This document shows positions 36,508-44,359 of a DNA stretch of 58,196 bases, in pieces (the stretch's first letter is position 1; every line of letters begins with the position of its first letter). The stretch spans positions 1 through 58,196 of the forward strand of contig JANWHW010000033.1 in NCBI GenBank assembly GCA_025450195.1. The letters run 5' to 3'. The DNA comes from Solirubrobacterales bacterium (GTDB taxonomy: Bacteria; Actinomycetota; Thermoleophilia; Solirubrobacterales; 70-9). The notes beneath the pieces were generated by a model, which was not told the DNA's origin, made no database searches, and worked only from the letters and a program-made list of their open reading frames with translations. A program made the translations under genes and the position numbers.

Positions 36508-38574
36508 TCATGCCAGCCCGGCCTTCTTCAAGCGGCGCTCGATCACGGGGGCGAGGGTGCGAGAGAAGGTCGCACTGAGGTGGCTCTTGTCTCGGTAGAC
36601 CAGAGCATTCCCGATTACCGCTCGGCAGAGGCCGTCGGGGCAGATCTTGGGGGAGATGTCGATCAGGTGGGTGTCGGGCACCGCCCTGGCGGCGCGGCCG
36701 TCGAATTCCTTGGTCTTATCGCGAACACGAGCGAATGCGCAGGACTCGAGACGCTGGAGATCTTCGGAGACGCAGCCGGGGACATCGCTGGCCGAGACCG
36801 GAGTATCTCTGATCACCACCGTCCGCAGGCCGGTGCGGTGGATTCTGGTCAGGCTTGCGATATAGCCCGCTTCCATTGCGGTGGCGCCCGCATTTCCGCT
36901 GAGCTCTTCGCCGTCGCTGCCGTAGGGAACGTAGGCGGTGTCCCCGCTCATCACCACGATGGCGGACTCGGGGTCGCCCATTTCGATCCGCCGCAACGAC
37001 TCCTCCCGCCAGGCGTCACATTGCGAGTACTCGCGGTCGGCGACCATGCTGCGGATCTGCACTTCGCCCGGGGTGCATTCGGCCTTGGTCAGGGCGATCA
37101 GGCGCCAGTGTCGCGTTTCCGCCAGCTCTTCGAGGGCCGGGAAGTACTGCATCGCGTGGGAATCGCCGAAGAGGATCAGCGTGCGCTCGGCGTTCGGGTC
37201 GCCGTATAGGCACTTATTCGAGTTCGTGCCGCTGATCCCGACCAGGCAGCCGTCGTAGTACGCCCGGGAGCGATCCTCCCGCGCCCGCAGGGGGTTCGGC
37301 CGCACGGCGTCGGCGCGCTGTTGGGGCTGGGGCTGTTCACCCAGGGCGGCGGCGCCCTTGACATCGGCAAGCGGCGCCGTGCGTAGAGTCGGCTGTAGGT
37401 CGGTCAAAAGGACACCGGCGCCGGCGCCGATCGCCATGCAGCCGAGGCCGATGGCGAGGGCACGATTCGGGCGCAGGGCAAGCACCTTGGAGAGGCGGAC
37501 GGGATCCTCGATCCAGTGGTGGGTCGCGGCGGTCGGGATCCAGGAGACGGCGACAACCGCGACGCCTGCCGCGACGGACAGAGGTCCCCAGATCACCGTC
37601 GCGAAGATCAGCGCAGGCCAGTGCCACAGATACCAGGAGTAGGAGATGCGCCCGATGTAGCGGACCGGCGACAGCGAGAGCAGGCCGGCTGGGGCAGCCT
37701 TCGCCTGGCCATGCAGGGAGGCGCCACCGAGGATCAGGCAGGCCGTTCCGACGGTGGGCAGCAGGGCAGCGGTCTCCGGGAACGGTGTGCTCGCGTCGAA
37801 GGCAACCGCGGCGTAGACGATCGCGGCGAGGCCGGCCCAGCCGATCGCCGCCCCCGCGAACCGACGGATGCGCACCGCTCCCAGGAGCGCCAGCGACGCC
37901 CCCAGGCCCAGCTCCCAAGCCCGCCCGAAGGTGGAGAAGTAGGCGGCGGCGGGCTGATCGCCGGTGAGCTTGACTCCGAGCGCGAAGGAGCCGACCAGGA
38001 CGATCGCCAGCGTTACCCAGAGGGCCGGGCGGACGGAGCTCCCACGTCGGCGCCAGAACCAGGTGACCGCCAGCAGCAGGGTCGGCCAGACCAGGTAGAA
38101 CTGCTCCTCGATCGCCAGCGACCACAGGTGCAGCACCGGGCTCGGTTCGATGTCCTGGGCGAAGTAGTCGACCGACTGGGCCGCGAAGTGCCAGTTGGCG
38201 GTGTAGAGAGCCGAGCTGATGATGTCGCCCGAGACTTCGACCGCCCGTACGGGGGACAGGAGCAAGAGTGAGAGGGCCCCGATGGAGGCGAGGAGTACCG
38301 CCGAGAGCGGCAGCAGCCGCCTGGCCCGGCGCGCGTAGAAGCGGCGCAGCGATATGCCGCCGGTCCTGTCGACCTCGCCGAGCAGGAGGCGGGTGATGAG
38401 GAAGCCCGAGATAACGAAGAAGACGTCGACGCCGACATAGCCACCGGCGACGAAGGGGAGCCCCGCATGGCAGAGCAGCACCGCGGCGATCGCGACCGCC
38501 CGCAGGCCCTCGATGTCCGGCCGAAAGCCGTCCTTGGTGGAGGTTTGTCGCGGGGACAGGGGCTCTTGCATCAA
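36508..38574 (-). CDS. Acyltransferase-3/SGNH O-acetyltransferase (OafA-like)
   Basis: A 688-residue protein with about ten membrane helices in residues 15-385. It has the acyltransferase-3 motifs RPDIEGLRAVAIAAVLLCHAG, VDVFFVISGFLITRLLL, RRFYARRARRLLP and LWSLAIEEQFYLVWP. A C-terminal extracellular SGNH domain has LILFGDSHAMQYFPAL (nucleophile serine) and DKSHLSATFSRTL (Asp-x-x-His). It probably O-acetylates peptidoglycan or surface polysaccharide. ATGs at 38574 and 38571 are adjacent. It is separated from the hydrolase gene upstream by 34 nt. Confidence 0.92.
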   Translation of the reverse strand: MMQEPLSPRQTSTKDGFRPDIEGLRAVAIAAVLLCHAGLPFVAGGYVGVDVFFVISGFLITRLLLGEVDRTGGISLRRFYARRARRLLPLSAVLLASIGALSLLLLSPVRAVEVSGDIISSALYTANWHFAAQSVDYFAQDIEPSPVLHLWSLAIEEQFYLVWPTLLLAVTWFWRRRGSSVRPALWVTLAIVLVGSFALGVKLTGDQPAAAYFSTFGRAWELGLGASLALLGAVRIRRFAGAAIGWAGLAAIVYAAVAFDASTPFPETAALLPTVGTACLILGGASLHGQAKAAPAGLLSLSPVRYIGRISYSWYLWHWPALIFATVIWGPLSVAAGVAVVAVSWIPTAATHHWIEDPVRLSKVLALRPNRALAIGLGCMAIGAGAGVLLTDLQPTLRTAPLADVKGAAALGEQPQPQQRADAVRPNPLRAREDRSRAYYDGCLVGISGTNSNKCLYGDPNAERTLILFGDSHAMQYFPALEELAETRHWRLIALTKAECTPGEVQIRSMVADREYSQCDAWREESLRRIEMGDPESAIVVMSGDTAYVPYGSDGEELSGNAGATAMEAGYIASLTRIHRTGLRTVVIRDTPVSASDVPGCVSEDLQRLESCAFARVRDKTKEFDGRAARAVPDTHLIDISPKICPDGLCRAVIGNALVYRDKSHLSATFSRTLAPVIERRLKKAGLA

Positions 38575-38608
38575 AAAACGGTTGGATGCCTCCTAGAGGG
38601 AGAGGGCC

Positions 38609-39343
38609 TCAGTAGTCGTAGGCGCCGGCGGCGCGGGCGAGCCAGTCGAAGGCACGGCTCAGCAACTTCGGCCTGGCGCGCTCGGTGTGGTGTCCTCCTT
38701 GGACTACCCACAGGCGCACGCGCTTGAACTTGACACTGTACGCCCTGTTCATCGCCAGAGGCACTATTCGGTCGCGACGGCCCTGCACAACCAGTAGCGG
38801 CCGGGGGGCGCGACGGCGGAGCGGTGAGAGCCTGTGCCTCGCCGCGAAGGGCATTCCAATCTGCTCGAAGTAGTCGGGTCCGTACGCACTCAGAGGCCAC
38901 TCCCATGCGAGGAAGTCCGATATCGGCGCCTTCGCCACCGCGGCAGAGACGAGCCCGTCGCCGGCGAGCAGTGCGGCCAGCGTCCCCCCTGCCGAAGATC
39001 CGTAGGCGTAGACGGCGCTCCCGTACTTTGCCCGCAGGCGGATCGCGTCCGCACGCGCCGCCTGGAAGGCGGCTGGCATGTCCCCGAGCGGATAACGAAG
39101 GTAGTGGGGAGAAAACCCAGCCGCTAGGACCGCTGCGAGGGTGAGCGATTCGAATGTCGGGTCCTCGTAGAGGAAGGAGCCGCCGTGGATCAGAAGCAGT
39201 TGGGGTCTCGTAGATTCCGCCTCCCTCACGGCCGGAGGCGGCACCGCCGCACTCGCTGAGGCAGAGAGGTGCAAGATCAGGATGAGCGCTGCCAGCGCCG
39301 AAAGGACGCGCCGCGGTGGGGTACGGACAGCGATGCCCCTCAT
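38609..39343 (-). CDS. Secreted alpha/beta hydrolase
   Basis: A 244-residue exported hydrolase. The signal peptide (VLSALAALILILHLSASASA) is followed by an oxyanion LLLIHGGSF, nucleophile elbow GSSAGG, aspartate in GRRDRIVP and histidine in QGGHHTE. It is esterase- or lipase-like, substrate unknown. The ATG at 39343 is preferred because the signal peptide then begins normally; a TTG at 39391 overlapping the IleRS stop is the longer option. It follows ileS and may be co-transcribed with it and the acyltransferase. Confidence 0.8.
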   Translation of the reverse strand: MRGIAVRTPPRRVLSALAALILILHLSASASAAVPPPAVREAESTRPQLLLIHGGSFLYEDPTFESLTLAAVLAAGFSPHYLRYPLGDMPAAFQAARADAIRLRAKYGSAVYAYGSSAGGTLAALLAGDGLVSAAVAKAPISDFLAWEWPLSAYGPDYFEQIGMPFAARHRLSPLRRRAPRPLLVVQGRRDRIVPLAMNRAYSVKFKRVRLWVVQGGHHTERARPKLLSRAFDWLARAAGAYDY

Positions 39344-39383
39344 AACCCGCCCGCCGGGTTCGCCGATGTCGCGCAGCGAGGAG

Positions 39384-42300
39384 TCAGGCAATCGCCCGCT
39401 TCACCGCGATGCTCAACTCTCGGCCGTCGATCGACGCCACTTCGCCGTCGCCGCCCTCGTAGGCAACCGAGGTGGCGAGGACCTCGCCGGTGACGTAGGC
39501 CTCGTGCTCACGGGCGGCCTCGATCAACTCGGGGTCGCCGCCAAGGGCCAGCTCGATCCGATCGGTGATCTCCAGCCCCGACTCTTTGCGGGCAATCTGG
39601 ACCGCATGGACGATCTCGCGGGCCAGCCCCTCGCGGCGTAGCTCATCGTCCAACTCGAGCTGAAGGGCAACCGCGTGGCCCGCCTCGGCCTCGACCTCAT
39701 AGCCCTCGAGCGGCTGTAGGGCGAGGGTTAGCTCGTCGGGACCGAGCGCGTGCTCATCGCCGTCGATGTTGATCCCCACCTCTCCCCCGTCGGCCATCAC
39801 CGCCGCGACATGTACCGGGTCAAGCGCCTCGACCGCGGCGGCCACCTGTGGCATCCGCTTGCCGAAACGGGGGCCGAGCGAGCGGTAGTTGGGCTTCACT
39901 GCATAGCTGACCAGCTCCGCCTCCTCGGTGACGAAGTCGAGCTCCTTGACGTTCAGCTCGGCCTTTACGAGCTCGGCCCGAGCGGAGATCGCCTCCCGCT
40001 CGGTGTCGTTGGCGACGATCACCGCGCGACGAAGCGGCTGGCGCACCTTGGCCTTGGCCTGGGCGCGGGCAGCGCGGCCGAGCTCGATCGTGCGCCGTAC
40101 CGCTTCCATCGCCGCCTCCAGCTCCGGGTCGGCCAGCGCAGGGTCGGCTGTGGGGAAGTCGCGCAGGTGGGCCGAATCGGGGTGCTCGCCCAGCTCTTCG
40201 GCCTCACCGCCGGCCAGGTTGAGGTGGATCTCATCGGCGAGGAACGGCGTGAAGGGAGCGAGCAGCGCGGCAGTCTCCAAGAGGCAATGGCGCAGGGTTG
40301 CGAAGGCGGCCCGATCGCCGTCCCAGAAGCGGCGACGCGAGAGCCTCACGTACCAGTTGGAGAGCTCCTCGACGAAATCGGCAATCGCCTTACCGGCCGT
40401 GGTGCAGTCGAACTCGTCCATCCGCTCGCGCACCGTTTCGATAGTGGCCTGCAGGCGAGACAGCGCCCACCTGTCGAGGTCATTGGCTGGCTGCGGCGCC
40501 GCGGCGAAGTCGGTTGGCCCTAGGTTCTCGGCGTTGGCGTAGAGGACCCAGAACGAGTAGGTGTTCCAGAGGGTCAGCAGGAACTGACGTACCGATTCCC
40601 CCACCGTGTCAACCGAGAAGCGGTAGCCCGACCAGGGCTGCTGCGCGGTCAAGTAGTACCAGCGGAAGGCGTCGGCGCCGTGCACCGAGATCACGTCGCC
40701 GGGCTCGACCACGTTGCCCTTGCTCTTCGACATCTTCTGGCCCTCGGGGTCGAGGATCAGGCCGAGGCAGACGCAGTTGCGGTAGCTGGAGGTATCGAAG
40801 AGGAGGGTCGACTCGGCGAGCAGAGTGTAGAACCAGCCGCGGGTCTGGTCGAGCGCCTCGCAGATGAAATCGGCCGGGAAGCGCTCCTCGAACAGCTCTT
40901 TGTTCTCGAACGGGTAGTGGAACTGCGCGAAGGGCATCGCGCCGCTGTCGTACCAGGTGTCGATCACCGACTCGACCCGGCGCATCTCGCCGCCGCACTT
41001 CTCGCAGTCGAGCGTCACCTCATCGATGTAGGGACGGTGGAGGTCGTCGGGTATCTCTCCCTTGGCGCGCTCGCGCAGCTCCGCTACCGAGCCGGCGCAG
41101 AAGCGGCCGTCGCAGCTATCGCCGCTGCACTCCCAGATCGGCAGTGGCGTCCCCCAGTAGCGATCGCGCGAGAGCGCCCAGTCGACGTTGTTCTCCAGCC
41201 ACTTGCCAAAGCGGCCATGCTTGATGTGCTCGGGGTGCCAGCCGATCTCCTCGTTGTTGGCGAGCAGCTGCTCCCGCGCCTGAGAGGTGGCGATGTACCA
41301 GCTCGACTTCGCGTAGTAGAGAAGCGGCGTGCCGCAGCGCCAGCAGTGCGGGTAGGCGTGCTCGTAGACCTGCTCGCGGAAGAGCAGCCCGCGCTCGCGC
41401 AGGTTGTCGATCAGCTCGCGGGTGACCTCGGGGTCCTTGACGAACTTGCCCTCGAAGCCAATGACTCGCTTGTCGAAGCGGCCGTCGAGGTCGACTGGGT
41501 TGTAGAGGCTCCCGTGCTGGGTGGGGTCGAAGAGCCCGTTCTCCGCGGCGACGGTGTAGTCGTCCTCTCCGAACGCCGGTGCGATGTGGACCAATCCGGT
41601 GCCGTCCTCGGTGGTGACGAAATCGCCGGCGACCACGGGGGAGCCGCCGGGCTCCTGATCGTTCAGCGCAAATACAGGCCCCGAATAGCTACGACCGACG
41701 AGCTCTGACCCCTCCAACTCATCGACGATCTCCACGCCTTCTCCGAGCACTCGCTCGACCAGTGGCTTGGCAAGGATCAGGGTCTCGTCCTCGACCCTTG
41801 CTTTTACGTATGTGACATCGGGCGACACCGCGACCGCTCGGTTGCCGGGAAGCGTCCAGGGAGTCGTCGTCCAGACCAGCAGCGACTCACCCTCCGCGTC
41901 GAGCAGGGGGAAGCGCACATATATAGAGGGGTCCTCGACGTCTTTGTAGCCCTGCGCCACCTCGTGGGATGAGAGTGCGGTGCCGCAGCGGGGGCAGTAG
42001 GGCACGACCTTGTGGCCCTCGTAGAGACGCTCGTCGTCCCAGAGCTTCCTAAGCGACCACCAGACCGACTCGATGTAGTCGTCCTCGAGGGTGACGTAGG
42101 GGTCATCGAGGTCGATCCAGAAGCCGATCCGCTCGGTCAGCCGATTCCACTCCTCGACGTACTCGAAGACGGACTCGCGGCAGCGCTTGTTGAACTCCGC
42201 GATCCCGTACTCCTCGATCTCCTGCTTGGAGGAGATCCCCAGCTCCTTCTCCACCTCCAGCTCGACCGGCAGCCCGTGGCAGTCCCAGCCCGCCTTGCGC

Positions 42301-42545
42301 GGCACCCGATACCCGCACATCGACTTGTAGCGCGGGTAGATGTCCTTGAAGACTCGGGCAAGAACGTGATGGGAGCCGGGGCGGCCGTTCGCCGTCGGCG
42401 GGCCCTCGTAGAAGCTCCAGACCTCGGCGCCCTCGCGGCGGGCAAGGGAACGATGGAAGACGTCGCGCTCGCGCCAGCGTTCGAGAACCTGCTCCTCGAG
42501 CTCAGGAAAAGACTGCCTGGGGTCTACTGGTCGAAAGCCGGGCAT
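39384..42545 (-). CDS. ileS: Isoleucyl-tRNA synthetase, IleS2-like
   Basis: A 1053-residue class I synthetase that charges tRNA-Ile. The HIGH-equivalent is NGRPGSHHVLAR (about 55-65), the editing domain follows, and KMSKS (GQKMSKSKGN) is near 603. The HIGH-like motif with HHVLAR and the long C-terminus match the eukaryote-like IleS2 branch, which is often naturally insensitive to mupirocin (family knowledge, not tested here). TAGAAT ends 6 nt before the ATG at 42545. It is divergent from an SDR gene. Confidence 0.96.
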   Translation of the reverse strand: MPGFRPVDPRQSFPELEEQVLERWRERDVFHRSLARREGAEVWSFYEGPPTANGRPGSHHVLARVFKDIYPRYKSMCGYRVPRKAGWDCHGLPVELEVEKELGISSKQEIEEYGIAEFNKRCRESVFEYVEEWNRLTERIGFWIDLDDPYVTLEDDYIESVWWSLRKLWDDERLYEGHKVVPYCPRCGTALSSHEVAQGYKDVEDPSIYVRFPLLDAEGESLLVWTTTPWTLPGNRAVAVSPDVTYVKARVEDETLILAKPLVERVLGEGVEIVDELEGSELVGRSYSGPVFALNDQEPGGSPVVAGDFVTTEDGTGLVHIAPAFGEDDYTVAAENGLFDPTQHGSLYNPVDLDGRFDKRVIGFEGKFVKDPEVTRELIDNLRERGLLFREQVYEHAYPHCWRCGTPLLYYAKSSWYIATSQAREQLLANNEEIGWHPEHIKHGRFGKWLENNVDWALSRDRYWGTPLPIWECSGDSCDGRFCAGSVAELRERAKGEIPDDLHRPYIDEVTLDCEKCGGEMRRVESVIDTWYDSGAMPFAQFHYPFENKELFEERFPADFICEALDQTRGWFYTLLAESTLLFDTSSYRNCVCLGLILDPEGQKMSKSKGNVVEPGDVISVHGADAFRWYYLTAQQPWSGYRFSVDTVGESVRQFLLTLWNTYSFWVLYANAENLGPTDFAAAPQPANDLDRWALSRLQATIETVRERMDEFDCTTAGKAIADFVEELSNWYVRLSRRRFWDGDRAAFATLRHCLLETAALLAPFTPFLADEIHLNLAGGEAEELGEHPDSAHLRDFPTADPALADPELEAAMEAVRRTIELGRAARAQAKAKVRQPLRRAVIVANDTEREAISARAELVKAELNVKELDFVTEEAELVSYAVKPNYRSLGPRFGKRMPQVAAAVEALDPVHVAAVMADGGEVGINIDGDEHALGPDELTLALQPLEGYEVEAEAGHAVALQLELDDELRREGLAREIVHAVQIARKESGLEITDRIELALGGDPELIEAAREHEAYVTGEVLATSVAYEGGDGEVASIDGRELSIAVKRAIA

Positions 42546-42551
42546 CGGTCG

Positions 42552-42557
42552 ATTCTA
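42552..42557 (-). promoter_or_regulatory. -10 box (TAGAAT), leaderless start of ileS
   Basis: TAGAAT on the minus strand, 6 nt before the ATG at 42545. Confidence 0.5.
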
Positions 42558-42569
42558 TGAACGGCGGAG

Positions 42570-42575
42570 TAGGCT
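42570..42575 (+). promoter_or_regulatory. -10 box (TAGGCT), leaderless start of SDR 1
   Basis: TAGGCT on the plus strand, 7 nt before the GTG at 42583. The identical hexamer precedes the paralogue. Confidence 0.5.
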
Positions 42576-42582
42576 CCGGCGC

Positions 42583-43446
42583 GTGACCTTCGACCTGAAT
42601 GGAAAGGTGGCGCTGGTCACCGGCGCCGCGCGCGGGATCGGCTATGAGACCGCGCGGCAGATTCACATGCGAGGTGCGTCCGTCACCGTGGTCGATCTCG
42701 ACGCCGATGAGGCACGCGAGGCAGCCGAGCGGATCGGCGATCGGGCGATCGGGATCGCCGCCGACGTGACGGACGCGGGAGCGATGCGATCGGCGGTGGC
42801 CGAGACGGTCGAGCGCTTCGGCGGCCTCGATGTCGCTATGGCCAATGCCGGACTCGCGCCGCCCTCCATCGCAACGATGCGATCGGTCCCGGCCGAGGAG
42901 TGGGAACGGGTGATCGAGGTCAACTTGCTCGGCGTCTGGCACACGGTGCGGGCGGCGCTGCCGCAGGTCTCCGAGCGTGAGGGCCACATCGTGGTCGTCG
43001 CTTCGGTTGCCGCCTTCGCCAACGGAATGCTGGGCAGCTCCTACATGACGTCCAAGGCCGGGGTCGAGCAGATGGGGCGTGCCCTGCGGACCGAGCTGAT
43101 GCCGCTGGGCGCAAGCGCCAGCGTTGCCTACTTCGGCTGGGTCGACACCCGGATGGTCCAGGACACCTTCGCCAGGCCGGGCGCCAACGTGTTGGAGGAA
43201 ATAGCCCCCGACTTCCTGATGAAACGCATCACGCCGGCTCAAGCAGGAGCAGCTGTGGTGAAGGGGATCGAAGAGCGAGCACCGCGGATCTTCGCGCCGA
43301 AGTGGTGGCGCTACCTATCCGCGCTTCGCGGGCTGCTGAACCCGCTGCTCGACCGTCGCAGCGAGCGCGACCCCCGGATCGTCGCGGCGATCCGCGAGGC
43401 CGAGGATCGGTCCAGCAGCGCGCGTGAGTCAGCGTCCTCGCTTTAG
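42583..43446 (+). CDS. SDR oxidoreductase, tandem paralogue 1
   Basis: A 287-residue classical SDR with TGAARGIGYETARQ, the acidic D in VVDLDADEA (NAD preference likely), MANAG, catalytic serine region VVASVAAF and SYMTSKAG (Y-x-x-x-K). The C-terminal extension (FAPKWWRYLSALRGLLNPLLDRR) is shared with the next gene and suggests membrane or lipid-substrate contact. Function unknown; steroid- or acyl-type substrates are possible. Confidence 0.88.
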   Translation: MTFDLNGKVALVTGAARGIGYETARQIHMRGASVTVVDLDADEAREAAERIGDRAIGIAADVTDAGAMRSAVAETVERFGGLDVAMANAGLAPPSIATMRSVPAEEWERVIEVNLLGVWHTVRAALPQVSEREGHIVVVASVAAFANGMLGSSYMTSKAGVEQMGRALRTELMPLGASASVAYFGWVDTRMVQDTFARPGANVLEEIAPDFLMKRITPAQAGAAVVKGIEERAPRIFAPKWWRYLSALRGLLNPLLDRRSERDPRIVAAIREAEDRSSSARESASSL

Positions 43447-43474
43447 AACCAAACCTGTTCTTAACTCGCAGGGA

Positions 43475-43480
43475 TAGGCT
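43475..43480 (+). promoter_or_regulatory. -10 box (TAGGCT), leaderless start of SDR 2
   Basis: TAGGCT on the plus strand, 6 nt before the ATG at 43487. Confidence 0.5.
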
Positions 43481-43486
43481 GCGCGA

Positions 43487-44359
43487 ATGCCAGTCTTCGA
43501 CCTGAACGGAAAGGTGGCGATGGTCACCGGTGCCGCGCGCGGGATCGGCTATGAGACGGCGCGGCAGATTCATCTGCGCGGCGGCTCTGTGGCGGTCCTC
43601 GACCTCAACGCCGATGAGGCGCGCGAGGCAGCCGAGCGGATCGGAGAGCGGGCGATCGGGATTGGTGCCGACGTCACCGACCACGGAGCGATGCAGGCCG
43701 CAGTCGCGGAGACGGTCGAGCGCTTCGGCGGCCTCGACGTCGTCGTCGCCAACGCCGGCATCGCTCAGGCGAGGATGGCGACCGTGCGCGGGATCGGCAC
43801 CGAGGAGTGGGAGCGGGTCTTCGAGGTCGACATGCTCGGCGTCTGGCGCACTGTGCGAGCGGCGCTACCGCAGATCGTCGAGCGCAAGGGCCACGTAGTC
43901 GTCACCTCGTCCGTATACGCCTTCGTCAACGGCGTTCTCAACAGCCCTTACGCGGTCGCCAAGTCCGGAGTCGAGTCCCTCGGTCGCTCGCTGCGAGCCG
44001 AGCTGATGCCGCTGGGGGCGAACGCCAGCGTCGCCTATTTCGGTTGGGTCGACACCAAGCTGGTTCAGGACGCCTTCGCCACCAACGGCGACCGCATGCA
44101 GCAAAACCTCCCCGACTTCCTGCGCAGGAGGATCCAGCCGGATGAGGCCGGAGCGGCCGTCGTGCGTGGCATCGAAGAACGGGCGCCGCGGATCTTCGCG
44201 CCAAAGTGGTGGCGCTACGTTTCGGCTCTTCGCGGCATCCTCAACCCCCTCCTCGATCGCCGCTTCGAACGAGACGCGACGATGGCCGCAACCCTGCGTG
44301 AAATCGAGGCTGAAGCAGACGAGCAGGGTGCCGCCGCGGTCTCAGCCGTCTCGCGTTAG
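43487..44359 (+). CDS. SDR oxidoreductase, tandem paralogue 2
   Basis: A 290-residue SDR closely similar to the preceding gene along its whole length (same TGAARGIGYETARQIH start, same FAPKWWRY C-terminus), clearly a tandem duplication. The catalytic motif is SPYAVAKSG (Y-x-x-x-K). Each copy has its own promoter box, so they can be controlled apart. The last 18 nt overlap the end of the convergent FAD/Fe-S gene. Confidence 0.88.
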   Translation: MPVFDLNGKVAMVTGAARGIGYETARQIHLRGGSVAVLDLNADEAREAAERIGERAIGIGADVTDHGAMQAAVAETVERFGGLDVVVANAGIAQARMATVRGIGTEEWERVFEVDMLGVWRTVRAALPQIVERKGHVVVTSSVYAFVNGVLNSPYAVAKSGVESLGRSLRAELMPLGANASVAYFGWVDTKLVQDAFATNGDRMQQNLPDFLRRRIQPDEAGAAVVRGIEERAPRIFAPKWWRYVSALRGILNPLLDRRFERDATMAATLREIEAEADEQGAAAVSAVSR

